A stretch of DNA of 18,283 nt from DATMQA01 sp035566895 (GCA_035566895.1 DATMQA010000200.1:1-18283); one strand, 5' to 3'. Numbered from the stretch's first letter, positions 5,621-15,600 are shown. Notes: generated by a model from the sequence alone, not told the origin. A program made the numbers and translations.

Positions 5621-8600
5621 TGGATGAGAGGATGAATATTTTATGAGAAGGAGGAATGTAACCGAAGTCGTTATCCCTTCGAGAATAACGGCTGCGATGC
5701 TCTGTCCGGCTAATTCGAACTTCGATAATAAGTTCTTTGCCTGTTAGGGCGCAGAGCTTCTTCAGCAACCGGCATGATGCAGCATTGCGCTGACCGTGCC
5801 GGAATGGTTCCTCCCGTGGATTTATTGTTTTCTCACTCCACACTTCGCAGGTCAGGGACGGGAGAATCCCACGTTGCAAATGCCACTCGCGGCCTTCTGG
5901 ATCAGTAGACAGCCCAAGCATGGCCGTAAATGAGTCGTCAACGCTATCTGGCGGATACGTGACCTCTTTGGCGTAAGGATCAAATTGATCTATTCCATAG
6001 TTCCCCGGACGGCCTTCCCGAATCCACCCCAGCAGTTCGAAGGGCGGCTTGTGGAATTCCGCTTCTTCGTCCAAATAGTTGGGCAACCTGAACCCATTTG
6101 AATCCTCGGCACTCCGTAGTGCGTTGGCCAAAGCGTCTGCTGCCTCTGGGTTCAGGAGAGCGCTCGAAATCGATATGTTCTCCACAAGATCACCTTTGCA
6201 TTCGCACCAGTAGCCACTTACGAAGATGGATTCTGCCAAGGGGCTTTGGCCAGTAAGGCAGTCAAAAAAGTCGTCTGCGGTGACACCCCACAACCAGTTT
6301 TCCTCTGGCTTTTTCGTAACCCAATCGCGCCTCTTGACGGGCGAGGGATCACGTCGCTCCATTAGCCATTTGCCATCACGACGGCTCAGCAAATGCCATC
6401 TCAGCCAATCGCCCCAAGGGTCCTCATCGTAGTGCCATCGTTGGACGACGGGCATTTTGGAAAGCAATTGTGAAGCCACCGCAAGGCATGAGTGGTAGGA
6501 GAAATAGAAATCATACCTCTCGACCCGAGGATACTCGCCATGATGAGCGTAGGTGGTCATTGAGCCTCGTTGGTCGAGGGTGTTCCATTGCTCCTGGCGG
6601 GGATCGGGTACATACCCTTCGGTCATGGGAATATTAAACTCGCGGATGGCCACTTCAGCAGCAGAACCGGTAACCTCGTCAGCCGAAACACCAAAAAGCT
6701 CGCCGAGAGGCTGAAACCAGTAGCGGTCGAAATCCAATGCGAAGCGATACCTCAGGTTGTTTTCTTCTTGCCGTCTAAGCGGCTCCTGCGAAATGCGCGT
6801 GCGCTTTGCTTTCTTAACCGCGAAAGGACTGCTCCCAACCTTCTTGAGTTTCATTGTAACGCGCGCTGAATACGATCTGGGGTTGGCACGTTCAACGGAG
6901 AGCGCGATTTCCGCAGCTGTTTTTTGAATGAGAATGTGAGGCAATCCGTTCAGAGCAATTTCAGCAAAGGTCTCCGCATAAGGTTTTAGCAAGTCGGGTT
7001 GGTCAATTGCAACACGCGCGAAAGCGATCAAAAGATAGAGTTTTGAATGAAGATAATAGAACGGAAGGCGTGGGCTAACGAACGGACCAGCGCTCTTGCT
7101 CTGTATCAACGAAACCAAAGCAGCTGTCTCGGCACTACACATGTTTTCCCCGAGTCGTCGAATGCTGTGAGCGGCTTGCCAACGGACGCCGGAGTAAGGT
7201 GAACCCAAAGCTGCCCAAAGGAACTCTGCCACTACTTCGGGCGCGTTTGCGGGAGCATTCAACCATTCAGCCCAAGGGCCGTCGCCGAATTCGCCAGGGA
7301 TATGCTTCTCAAAACGAGATAAAGCGAAACCCAGAAGCGCAGAGGCCTCCTCCAAAGAGAGAAGATTTGAGACGTTGCTAACAAAGCCGAAAAACGTGCC
7401 TGCGTCCACTAAGTCGAGGGACTCCGCAAGCCCTTCAAAAACCCCTTTCTGAAGCGAATGATTTTCTCCTGGTTGTGTAAGGCTCTGGAAGGTCCGCTTC
7501 CAATAATCATTACAAACAATCTCGGCTGCAAAGCGTTTACCAATTGCGGTTAGAAACGATGGCCAATTCTGCTTAACTGCAGCCTTTTGAAGCCAGCCAG
7601 GGTGGATTTCGTCTATGGCATTGCTAATGTCATAAATGTCGAGAGCCTCGCTGCCGATCAAAGCACGCAAGAACTGGCTTTCGTTTCCGGCGGGAACGCG
7701 CTGGATGAGCTCATGCCAGAATAGTTTAAGACCACCCATGCTCCCCGTTTTATCGAGAGCTTGCTTAGCAGCGTTTAAGCCTTCAGGTGACAGCAGGTCC
7801 CTGTTTTCAAAAAACCTGTGCCAACTAATCTGTTTCTGACCCAAATCAAAAGAATCGCTGACTTTGGAACCGCTCTGCGAGCTCAGCTCAGGAGCCGTTT
7901 CAGTCGTGCGACCTCGGACGGTTCCAGCCACGCTGCCCTTTTCGAGCTGATACTGGTTCGCTATAGCCTCAAGGGCGTTCCAGGATTCGAGAGCAGCGCC
8001 GCATAATTCGCAGTCCCGGATCGCCTGGTTGAAAATCCGTTGCTGTTGAACTTTAATTTTCTCGTGCCGGATGCAAGCTGCGGCATATGCCACAGAGCCG
8101 TTGCATCGCTCAAAACCGCTAAAGCACCATGCTACACTTGGTGGGATTATTTCTTGCTCCACCGCTTCGGTGGCAAGAGCAAGCAGTTGGTCATTAAACC
8201 ACCCTACGCCCCGGTCGCGCCAGCGGCTGAGACCCGCAAACGCGCTCGGGGCATAAAGGCGAACTGCGATGCGCATGGAATGATTGCGATCCCAGTGATC
8301 CTCGCCTGCGGACTCGCCTACAACCTCCGCACACCTAATGAACCTGTAAGAAAGCTCTGGGAATGGGGTCTTCTTTTCGGCCGCTCGTTCAGCTACAGCA
8401 ACCAAGGCTCCCCAGCGTTCCACCACTTCATCCCCGAACTTCGACACTGATTCAATCGCCTGATTAAAATACGCCGCCGCATCTGCCTGGCTGACGGGCA
8501 AGACAGCGCGTGCCAAGGAGACAAACCAATCCGCGCGCTCTTCCGGCCTCTCGGCTCCTGCCAGACCTATCGTTTTTGAGCATGACTGCTCGAGGGGCGT

Positions 8601-11600
8601 TCTGAGGTCACGAAGGTGGTCGAGTCGACATGCTGCTCGGAGTGCCTCCAATCTGTCGAGCAAGGCGAATGTGCTGTCGCTTGCATTAAGAACATTTGTT
8701 AAGAACTCTAAGTTATCCTTGCTAATCGCACTCCCTTCCAAGGCCAATGCTTCAAATTGAATGCGCGTTACTTCGTAAGGGATGCGGTCATTCCTCCTGT
8801 ATCTGCTCTCGAGAATCCCTTCGGTTATCGATCGCAACCTCCTGACCTCGACGTCGTCTGCATTTGGATCGCGGAGGAGGAGTCGCGCCCGCAGAATAAG
8901 CCACGGGAGGAGTATTTCAACGACCTCCCTAAACTCTCTCTCGCTTTCACCCTGTAAATGCGAGGTTCGGTCGCTTGCGTCTTTCTTCGGAAGCAGAGTT
9001 GAAATATCGGGAGAGAAGTTGCCACCGAGAACTGACCGCAGGGCCACCCCTCGGAGGAAAGTCCTTCGTTTATCTTCCTGGAAGTTTCCCCCCAGATCCG
9101 CATCTCCAACAGAAAACGTGTAGAATTCCAAAACGGATCGCACCTTCTTTTGTGATAAACCTCGGAAAACAGAAGCCTCGGCCAGCGATATAATGGCTGG
9201 AGTAAACAGGTTCATATCAACACACGACCTGGCCTTACGAATCAGTTTCCTTTTCCGCGACAAGGCATTCACCGCGCCTCGAAGACTTTGCTTAGGAGGA
9301 AATCTTCCAACCGAGAGCAATTCATCCACCAAAGCGAGAGTCACAAAAAGGTTCTTGAAGCTCAGGCATGCCAACTTATCGATCTCTTCAAATCGTCCAG
9401 CATCAATAAGACGGTGCACGAAAATGTGCGCTAGGCGGAATATCAGGTGCGGCGATTTCCATTGCCGAAAGAAGCGTAAAGCGCCTTCGGCGCCCTGCAG
9501 GTTATACAGCGTCCATGCGAACTCAGCCAGGTCAGCGTCGGTTAGCTCCTCTTGCGGCGCAGACGGAAATCCTTCACGCCTTGCTCTGGCATCCCGCTCT
9601 TCGAAGTAAATTTGAAGCCATCTCCAAGCGCTTCGGAGGTAACTTCTCGCTTCGCCCTTAAAGTCCTGGACTGAAGAAAGCAGAGCAGCCGAATATACAT
9701 TCGCTGAGCCCTTCCACGCTGACTGGAAAGTTTGCCGATACGAAAGTTCCTGAACCCGGTGGGGATCTTGCAACGGCGCGATCAGGTCAATATTGGCCCG
9801 TAAAAGCTCCATTTGCCGCCTATCTCCCGCGACTTCTTCTCCCGCGCGGAACGCGAGACGAGCCGCATCGGCAAGGCGGCCCATCTTGAGTGCGGCTTTG
9901 AAAGCAAACTGAAGGCGATAAACCCGGATATCACGTTCATCGATTGGGTTGTTTTCTGGCAGGAACCCGTCCGAAAGAGCGAGGGTGATCAGACGATCAT
10001 AATCTCCCCCTCTCATGAGCAGCTGGGGGAGGACCTTCGCTACATAGGTATACCTTCCTGCCAACGATTCGATAGCTCTGGCGTATAACTTAATCGTTGC
10101 AGGGTCAGCGCTAAAATGCTTGCGAAACCACGTTTCGGTTGGTTCATCGCGGAATTGGACGGCGTCGTCTGAGCGCCAAAGTGGTCGCCCGAGATCGCTG
10201 ACGAAACTGCTGATGGCTGCTTCTTTCACACCGGCAGCGCGCGCCAAAACTTCAATAGGAATAAACGGCGGCAAGTTCGCGAGGCCCTTGCAGATCGAGT
10301 CAATCTGGACTTGGATTGTGTCTGGATATTTATCTTTGAGCTCGGCAACAGCAGAGTCGAGTTGCGCCTCGATCTGATCCTGAACAGTGGTTCCTGATGG
10401 GCCTAAACGCGTTAACGCGTCATGCACAGTTTTGTGGTCGGCTGCGAGCGCGTTGGCCTGGACCCGTGGATTGCCGCCAGACAATCGATGGAATTCTAGA
10501 CCATCCTTCTCCGACGCAGCGGGAAAAAAGTTGTAAAGATGAGCGGCTGTTTCATTTGCTGTGAACGAGTCAAGCAGGTATTGCTTCACACGGCTTTGGG
10601 GATGCAATAGCTCTATTCGTTCGGTGCGGGAGAACATTACAAGCCGGCATGACGAAGGAAGATTTTCGCGAAGCAATGCGCTAGCAAAGCACTGGTCTCG
10701 AACCTCGGCTGCAGCGATTTCGGCGTTGTCCGCTGCGTCGATAAGCAACACTAGAAGGGCGTGCCGATTGACGGCCCGCAAGGAATTTGAGGCCTGTTCA
10801 ACGCGTTGCAAAAATATACCGAAAACTGTGTCTGCCGGTGCCCCCGGATGTACGATCACGGGCCGGCAAAGCCCCAAACTTGCCATTTCGTTTACTATTT
10901 GCACCAAAGCGTCACAGGCGCGGTGACGAGGCTCGCTGGGGTTTCGGTATTTGCCGCTGCCAAAGCAATCGTAAATAAAACCCCTTGAGCAGACTGGAAG
11001 AGATTCCAAGATTTGCCGAGCAAACACAGATTTGCCGACTCCGCCAGCTGCATGAATGATGATTGGCCCCGGTGCGGTCAGGATGTGCTTCAGCAGGCCA
11101 TCATGCTGCTCGCGCCTGACGAGCTTTGGCAACTCCTCAAATTGAGGGGGAGCCGGAAAAAGGCCCCGCGTCGAGCTGACGCCCAGCCGATCCAAAACGT
11201 GCTCTGGCAAAATGAGGCCGCTCGAGTTCGGGAGCGCCCGGTCGGCAACGAGCGCAATCACATGGTCAATTTCCTCCTCTCGGACGAAGCCTGCAACATG
11301 CTCATTCAGCTCTCCGCGTAATTTCTCCCGTTGGACGACGTAATCTCCCTCGCCATCAACAAAAGACACCAAAGCGCAAAAATTCCCCAGGACCGCGCCC
11401 TTTAACCGCGTCGCGCGCTCCAAGTCTCGGTGTAGTTTTGGCGTCGCTTTCTTTCCCGAGCTAATCGCTCGAATCCCCTCTTTTAACCGCTGGCTGATCA
11501 ACCTGTTGGTCACTATCGTGAATGCAACGGATTCCTCTTGGGGCGTGTGCCCGGTTGTAACTCCGGAAGCTCGAAATCTCTTCGCAAATCCAGCAACCGT

Positions 11601-11897
11601 TGCTTTCAACTCGTTGAGGGTAAAAGCTGTATGCTTTCTGACGGTGGAATGCTTTAACTGGAAAAACTCAATTTTCTTCTTTCGCGCGCCAAATTCCGAA
11701 TACTCTGCTAAATCTATTACATACTCTCCCGCCTTTTTGTTCTCTTTTGATCCCTCGATAATCACGCTTTTCAGATTGGATCTGGGATTTATCATTCTCA
11801 AACAACGGCGCGCAGCCCACCGATAATGGAAAACATCCCCTGCGCGAGAATACCTGAGCAGAGAGTTCGGGGTCTGGTTTTTCATTTCAGTGGGCAC
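5577..11897 (-). CDS. DUF4297 (Cap4-like) nuclease-STAND NTPase, AVAST type III (Avs3-like) anti-phage protein
   Basis: This gene encodes 2106 residues. The start is GTG at 11897 or ATG at 11885; an in-frame stop at 11910-11912 excludes longer forms. Residues 20-30 (GDVFHYRWAAR) followed by E48, D62 and IEFFQLK with Q80 and K82 give the E/D...QxK pattern of PD-(D/E)xK nucleases of the DUF4297/Cap4 type. A STAND P-loop NTPase follows: Walker A AAGGVGKS at 283-290, Walker B VLLIDAAD at 383-390, and RLVMFSRTER near 418-427 as a sensor. The remaining 1500 or so residues look helical, with TPR-like (near 655) and HEAT-like (near 1570) segments, and end in a beta-containing C-terminal domain. Known Avs3 proteins bind the phage terminase large subunit, assemble and cleave DNA; that function is inferred here by family. 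Base composition is lower in GC than its flanks, which suggests transfer. Confidence 0.8.
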   Translation of the reverse strand: MPTEMKNQTPNSLLRYSRAGDVFHYRWAARRCLRMINPRSNLKSVIIEGSKENKKAGEYVIDLAEYSEFGARKKKIEFFQLKHSTVRKHTAFTLNELKATVAGFAKRFRASGVTTGHTPQEESVAFTIVTNRLISQRLKEGIRAISSGKKATPKLHRDLERATRLKGAVLGNFCALVSFVDGEGDYVVQREKLRGELNEHVAGFVREEEIDHVIALVADRALPNSSGLILPEHVLDRLGVSSTRGLFPAPPQFEELPKLVRREQHDGLLKHILTAPGPIIIHAAGGVGKSVFARQILESLPVCSRGFIYDCFGSGKYRNPSEPRHRACDALVQIVNEMASLGLCRPVIVHPGAPADTVFGIFLQRVEQASNSLRAVNRHALLVLLIDAADNAEIAAAEVRDQCFASALLRENLPSSCRLVMFSRTERIELLHPQSRVKQYLLDSFTANETAAHLYNFFPAASEKDGLEFHRLSGGNPRVQANALAADHKTVHDALTRLGPSGTTVQDQIEAQLDSAVAELKDKYPDTIQVQIDSICKGLANLPPFIPIEVLARAAGVKEAAISSFVSDLGRPLWRSDDAVQFRDEPTETWFRKHFSADPATIKLYARAIESLAGRYTYVAKVLPQLLMRGGDYDRLITLALSDGFLPENNPIDERDIRVYRLQFAFKAALKMGRLADAARLAFRAGEEVAGDRRQMELLRANIDLIAPLQDPHRVQELSYRQTFQSAWKGSANVYSAALLSSVQDFKGEARSYLRSAWRWLQIYFEERDARARREGFPSAPQEELTDADLAEFAWTLYNLQGAEGALRFFRQWKSPHLIFRLAHIFVHRLIDAGRFEEIDKLACLSFKNLFVTLALVDELLSVGRFPPKQSLRGAVNALSRKRKLIRKARSCVDMNLFTPAIISLAEASVFRGLSQKKVRSVLEFYTFSVGDADLGGNFQEDKRRTFLRGVALRSVLGGNFSPDISTLLPKKDASDRTSHLQGESEREFREVVEILLPWLILRARLLLRDPNADDVEVRRLRSITEGILESRYRRNDRIPYEVTRIQFEALALEGSAISKDNLEFLTNVLNASDSTFALLDRLEALRAACRLDHLRDLRTPLEQSCSKTIGLAGAERPEERADWFVSLARAVLPVSQADAAAYFNQAIESVSKFGDEVVERWGALVAVAERAAEKKTPFPELSYRFIRCAEVVGESAGEDHWDRNHSMRIAVRLYAPSAFAGLSRWRDRGVGWFNDQLLALATEAVEQEIIPPSVAWCFSGFERCNGSVAYAAACIRHEKIKVQQQRIFNQAIRDCELCGAALESWNALEAIANQYQLEKGSVAGTVRGRTTETAPELSSQSGSKVSDSFDLGQKQISWHRFFENRDLLSPEGLNAAKQALDKTGSMGGLKLFWHELIQRVPAGNESQFLRALIGSEALDIYDISNAIDEIHPGWLQKAAVKQNWPSFLTAIGKRFAAEIVCNDYWKRTFQSLTQPGENHSLQKGVFEGLAESLDLVDAGTFFGFVSNVSNLLSLEEASALLGFALSRFEKHIPGEFGDGPWAEWLNAPANAPEVVAEFLWAALGSPYSGVRWQAAHSIRRLGENMCSAETAALVSLIQSKSAGPFVSPRLPFYYLHSKLYLLIAFARVAIDQPDLLKPYAETFAEIALNGLPHILIQKTAAEIALSVERANPRSYSARVTMKLKKVGSSPFAVKKAKRTRISQEPLRRQEENNLRYRFALDFDRYWFQPLGELFGVSADEVTGSAAEVAIREFNIPMTEGYVPDPRQEQWNTLDQRGSMTTYAHHGEYPRVERYDFYFSYHSCLAVASQLLSKMPVVQRWHYDEDPWGDWLRWHLLSRRDGKWLMERRDPSPVKRRDWVTKKPEENWLWGVTADDFFDCLTGQSPLAESIFVSGYWCECKGDLVENISISSALLNPEAADALANALRSAEDSNGFRLPNYLDEEAEFHKPPFELLGWIREGRPGNYGIDQFDPYAKEVTYPPDSVDDSFTAMLGLSTDPEGREWHLQRGILPSLTCEVWSEKTINPREEPFRHGQRNAASCRLLKKLCALTGKELIIEVRISRTEHRSRYSRRDNDFGYIPPSHKIFILSSNGILTDKDKSYKLG

Positions 11898-11958
11898 CTG
11901 GAGAAGGCCTCAGTTGAGCTCGCCTGTTCATCCCCATGTTGGCTAAAGTCGCTTCATC

Positions 11959-11977
11959 GGTTTGACAATATCAAACC
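11959..11977. promoter_or_regulatory. Perfect 19-bp inverted repeat, candidate operator of the defence operon
   Basis: GGTTTGACAATATCAAACC has two perfect 7-bp arms around a 5-bp centre. It lies 62-80 bases upstream of the GTG start of the large defence gene, where an operator or promoter would be expected. The arms are AT-rich and the sequence contains TTGACA on the plus strand and TTGATA/TTGTCA on the minus strand, so overlap with a -35 element is possible. I could not settle a -10 element. No regulator gene accompanies the cassette. Confidence 0.45.
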
Positions 11978-12011
11978 CAGCATCCCAGCAACACCGAATA
12001 ACCAATAAACG

Positions 12012-12031
12012 AGAAGAGGGTCACCCATTAG
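12012..12031. repeat. Right copy of the inverted repeat bounding the defence cassette
   Basis: AGAAGAGGGTCACCCATTAG is the inverted partner of 4931-4950. It also forms the head of the 139-bp repeat starting at 12018, whose second copy begins with the same GGGTCACCCATTAG at 18145. The boundary could therefore be a transposon end, or the point where a cassette joined a pre-existing repeat. Confidence 0.65.
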
Positions 12032-12156
12032 GGCGCTGATCAATAGAAAAAACGTTGCCCGCTCCGGTTTTTTTCTCTTCCGGTTACACTATGGCTTGAA
12101 ATCATATTCACAGGCCTGACCCGAATCTGCGTTTTCGCTAGTCTTGATTCCGCATC
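12018..12156. repeat. 139-bp interspersed repeat, copy A
   Basis: Aligns by eye with 18145-18283 in the same orientation, at high identity (I estimate over 85%) with one compensating pair of single-base indels. Shared blocks include GGGTCACCCATTAGGGCGC, AGAAAAAACGTTG, CTCTTCCGGTT, GGCTTGAAATC and CCGAATCTGCGTTTTCG. It has no open frame worth calling. It lies 121 bases upstream of the defence operon start, outside the cassette-facing inverted repeat. Confidence 0.9.
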
Positions 12157-12259
12157 GTTCCTGGCGAGTCAGTGCGCGACGGAGGCGATCCGTTCAGTCA
12201 CCCACCTGGTTCTAGCGCTTTGAGGAGGCCAATTTTCCTCAACCTCAATTTCGGAGGAT

Positions 12260-12348
12260 GGGTCAAACCGGGGGTCAGAACTGTAGTCGCGTACAGGGCG
12301 CTAATTCCTATGAGTTTCCGTTCGCCTTGCGAAACTTATATTTGACCC
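12260..12348. mobile_element. Small MITE-like palindromic element (putative)
   Basis: A perfect 8-bp terminal inverted repeat, GGGTCAAA at 12260-12267 and TTTGACCC at 12341-12348, bounds 89 bp with no gene. A second GGGGTCAGAAC word lies just inside the left end. GGGTCA...TGACCC ends are typical of short non-autonomous elements related to IS200/REP-associated transposases, but none is encoded here. The evidence is only the ends, so this is tentative. Confidence 0.4.
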
Positions 12349-12410
12349 TTTTTGCCGACACCAATGCGACCGGCGCCGGACCGTTCTTCTACCGGGTCCG
12401 TGCTCAGCAG
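12342..12410 (+). pseudogene. C-terminal fragment of an exported protein ('DTNATGAGPFFYRVR')
   Basis: One frame reads LTLFADTNATGAGPFFYRVRAQQ. Endings of the type 'DTNAT....FYRVR' are common at the very C-terminus of large exported verrucomicrobial proteins. The rest of such a gene is missing, because the MITE-like element at 12260-12348 lies immediately upstream. The frame continues to 12578 without similarity I recognise, so the normal stop has also been lost. The 240 bases from 12411 to the next gene start show nothing else I can support. Confidence 0.5.
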
Positions 12411-12650
12411 GAGGACCGCGTCCTTCTGCGCGGCGTTGTCTCCCTCTGCGGTTGCGGGCGTGCTGCTGAACGGATTCCGGTGCGCATGGATATGTTCTTG
12501 CCCCTTCGGGGCGGCAATGTGCCGCGCTCCGCGCGGGCAAAGCGGCATTGGGGGCAATATCCGGGTGCGCCCAGTTGACAGTCTGTCCCGGTTTAGCGCT
12601 CGCGGAGGGTGAGGCGCGTGCTTAAAGTCGTGCTGGCAGAAGAAAATGCC

Positions 12651-15600
12651 ATGCGCCAAAATCCGTTCATCGTGCTGGCGTTGGCCGCCTGGCCAGCCGC
12701 CGCCGACCAATCCACCAACCAATTCCTGTCCGCCATTCCGGAGGGGTATTACCTGCAGACCTACGATGATTGCGGCGTCGCCGAGCGCCAGCCTCACGTG
12801 TCCATGAAAGACTGCTATCTCTGGACATTCGCTCCGAGCGACACCGACGCCGGCCCCAAAGAACGTTCCGCCGTCTTCAGTTACAAAGGCATCCAGGCCG
12901 TCTACACCGAGCTCGATCCCAAACTGTCCTACGTGCTGGCACTCACCTACGCCAGCGACATGTCTATCACCGCGTCCAAAGCCTCGAAGCCAACGGCGTC
13001 GTCCTGCACGGACCTTACGAGCTGCCTAAAGCCAAGGCCACACGCCTCATCGTCAACGTCCCCCGGGAAGTCACCCGCGACGGCAAAATGACACTCTCGT
13101 GGAAAATTCACGGGGAAGTCAACCCCACCGTTTCCATCATCGAAGTGTGGGCCAATGCGCCATCGACCAACGGCCTGCGCCTAAGTTGCCTTTCGGGCCT
13201 GCCGGCCAGCCTCCAAGGCCAGGTGCTTAACCTGGCCTATGACCCCGTCTCCAACGCTTGCGTCCGCGTCGCCGGCCTCGGCAGGAGCGATGCGCTGACC
13301 ACCAACGCCGGCCCGGAAGGAACCTTCAGCTTCAGCCGGAAGGAAATCGAATCGCTGGCCGCCGGCGGCGACCTGGTCCTGACCGCGCGCGCCGGCGGCG
13401 AGGAAGGTGGCACGCGATTGAACACCGCCCATCTCTTCTTTGACCCGGTCCATTACCGCCCGCTACCCGACCAGACCGCAAACCTGCATCAGAACTCCCT
13501 GTTGCTCGACGGGGTCTGGGCGCTCGCTCGCATCGCCGCGAATAACCCTCGCGCCTGGGCCCTCAAGGACCCCGCCTGGGGGCGCTTCACCGTTCCCGGC
13601 CAATGGCTCCAGCAAGACTTCGACATTCCCCAGGACAAACCCGTCGCCGTCGCCAAAGAATTCATCATTCCCAAAGCCTGGACCGGCAACCGGATCATCT
13701 TGAGGTTCGACGCGATCCACGCTGGCACGCGATACTGGCTCAACGGCCACGAACTGGGTTACAGCGAAAACCTCTTCACCCCCGTGGAATGGGACATCAC
13801 CGATGCCGCGCTACCCGGCCGCACCAACCGGCTCGACCTCGAGATGAAAGTGGCGACCGTCTCGGAGGCTCTCTCCTATTCTTCGGCCTACGCCTTCCAC
13901 AACCTTGGCGGGATCGACCGCTCGGTCCGCCTCTTTGCCCTGCCTCCAACCCATATCCGCCAATTGCACCTGGACGCCGAGCTCGACAGCAATTACCGCG
14001 ACGGCGAGGTGCGACTTCACCTGGTGCTGGAGAGCGGCACAAAACCGGAGACGGGGCTGTCACTCTCGCTGAAGCTGCTGGCCCCAAACGGAAAAACGCT
14101 CGAATACTCGCTCTCCCCTCAGGCCGTGGAGCCGTTCACGGGCGCCAAGGCCGTCGAGTTTGCCGAACACGTCTCGACCCCGCTCCAATGGAGTGCGGAG
14201 AAACCCAACCTGTACCGCCTGGTCCTCGAATTACGCCAAAGTGGAACGACGCTCGAACGCGTCGAGCGCAACCTCGGTTTCCGCAAAATCGAAATTCGGG
14301 GCAGCAAACTTTATCTCAACGGGTGCTCCATCAAACTCGCCGGGGCCTGCCACCACGAATTTGACCCGCTCACTGGCCGCGCCAACACCGCCGGCCACGC
14401 CGAAACCGACGTGCGGCTCCTGAAAGAAGCAAACCTGAACCACATCCGCACATCACATTACCCGCCCACCGCCGAGTTGCTGGATGCGGCCGACCGGCTC
14501 GGAATGTACGTCGAAGTCGAAGCGCCGTTCTGCTGGGTTGGCGGGGCGCTGGACAACCCGACCAACCTGGCTGCCACCCTCACGCCCACCTCGGCCATGC
14601 TGGATTACTGCCACAGCCATCCCTCGGTCATCTTCTGGTCGCTCGCCAACGAATCGCACTTCAACCTGCAGTTCCTGGCCTCGGCCCGGATGTGCAAGGA
14701 ACTCGATCCGACCCGCCCTACGACCTTCAACCAGGACTTTGCCGGGAGTCCGCTGGCCGCGCTCACCGACATCGCCAATTGGCATTACCCTGCGTGGCCT
14801 TACGACAAAGTCTTGGCCGGCGACTCCCGCCCGCTCTATTTCGGCGAGTATTTCTTCCCCGTCTGCCACGAACAAACCGATGTGAGCATCGACCCGGGAC
14901 TGCGCGAGCTATGGGGCCAAGGGCAGGCCGAGCCGGATTCCGAGTTTGGCAGAGCCTGTACTCTGGATTCGGAGAAGGGGCCGCTCAAGCCCGGCCTCAG
15001 ACCCGGCGGCTGGAGCAATATCTACCATTCCGGCCGCGTCATCGGCGGCTCCATCTGGGCTTCGCACGACGATGCCTTCTATTTCTCCGCCACCAACCAC
15101 GCCGGCTATGCCTGGCACCACGGTTTCTGGGGCCTCATCGACTGCTGGCGCCGGCCCAAGCCAGAATGGTTTCTGGCCCGCCATATCTTCAGCCCCGTTT
15201 GGCTGGAAACCCGGCATGTTGGTTTTGCTCCCGGCCAGAAAACCATCCGCGTGCCCGTGGAAAACCGCTGCGCGTTTACTGATTTCAACGAGCTCAGGTT
15301 CGATTACCAAATCAACGGGCACAAGGGGCGGATTCAACCCCACCTCGCTCCCGGCCTAACCGGCGAGCTTGAATTCCCGGTCCCGCCGGGAACCGCCGAA
15401 GGGGACCCACTCACTTTGCGAGCCACCGCGGCCTCTGGCGTCCTCATCGACGAATCGAGCATCCAACTTGGCAACAAACGAGACACCTCCCGCCCCATGC
15501 CCGGCTCGGGCGCGCCTCAAGTGCGCCGGGAAGGAAGCAAGGTCATCATCCAGGGTCTCAAATTCGGCATGGTGTTTGACGAAGCTAAAGGCGATTTCGT

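Noticed and set aside
8040..8450. 136-residue plus-strand open frame inside the large defence gene
   Set aside because: It lies opposite a well-supported coding frame, and neither composition nor motifs suggest a protein.
11898..12011. A defined -35/-10 promoter for the defence operon
   Set aside because: TTGTCA or TTGATA could be a -35, but no acceptable -10 lies 16-18 bases downstream on the minus strand.
12500..12512. GCCCCTTCGGGGC hairpin as a terminator
   Set aside because: Only five base pairs, no T-tract, and no gene ends there.
12336..12797. 153-residue minus-strand open frame across the GH2 5' region
   Set aside because: It crosses the signal peptide region of the GH2 gene in antisense and has no recognisable motif.
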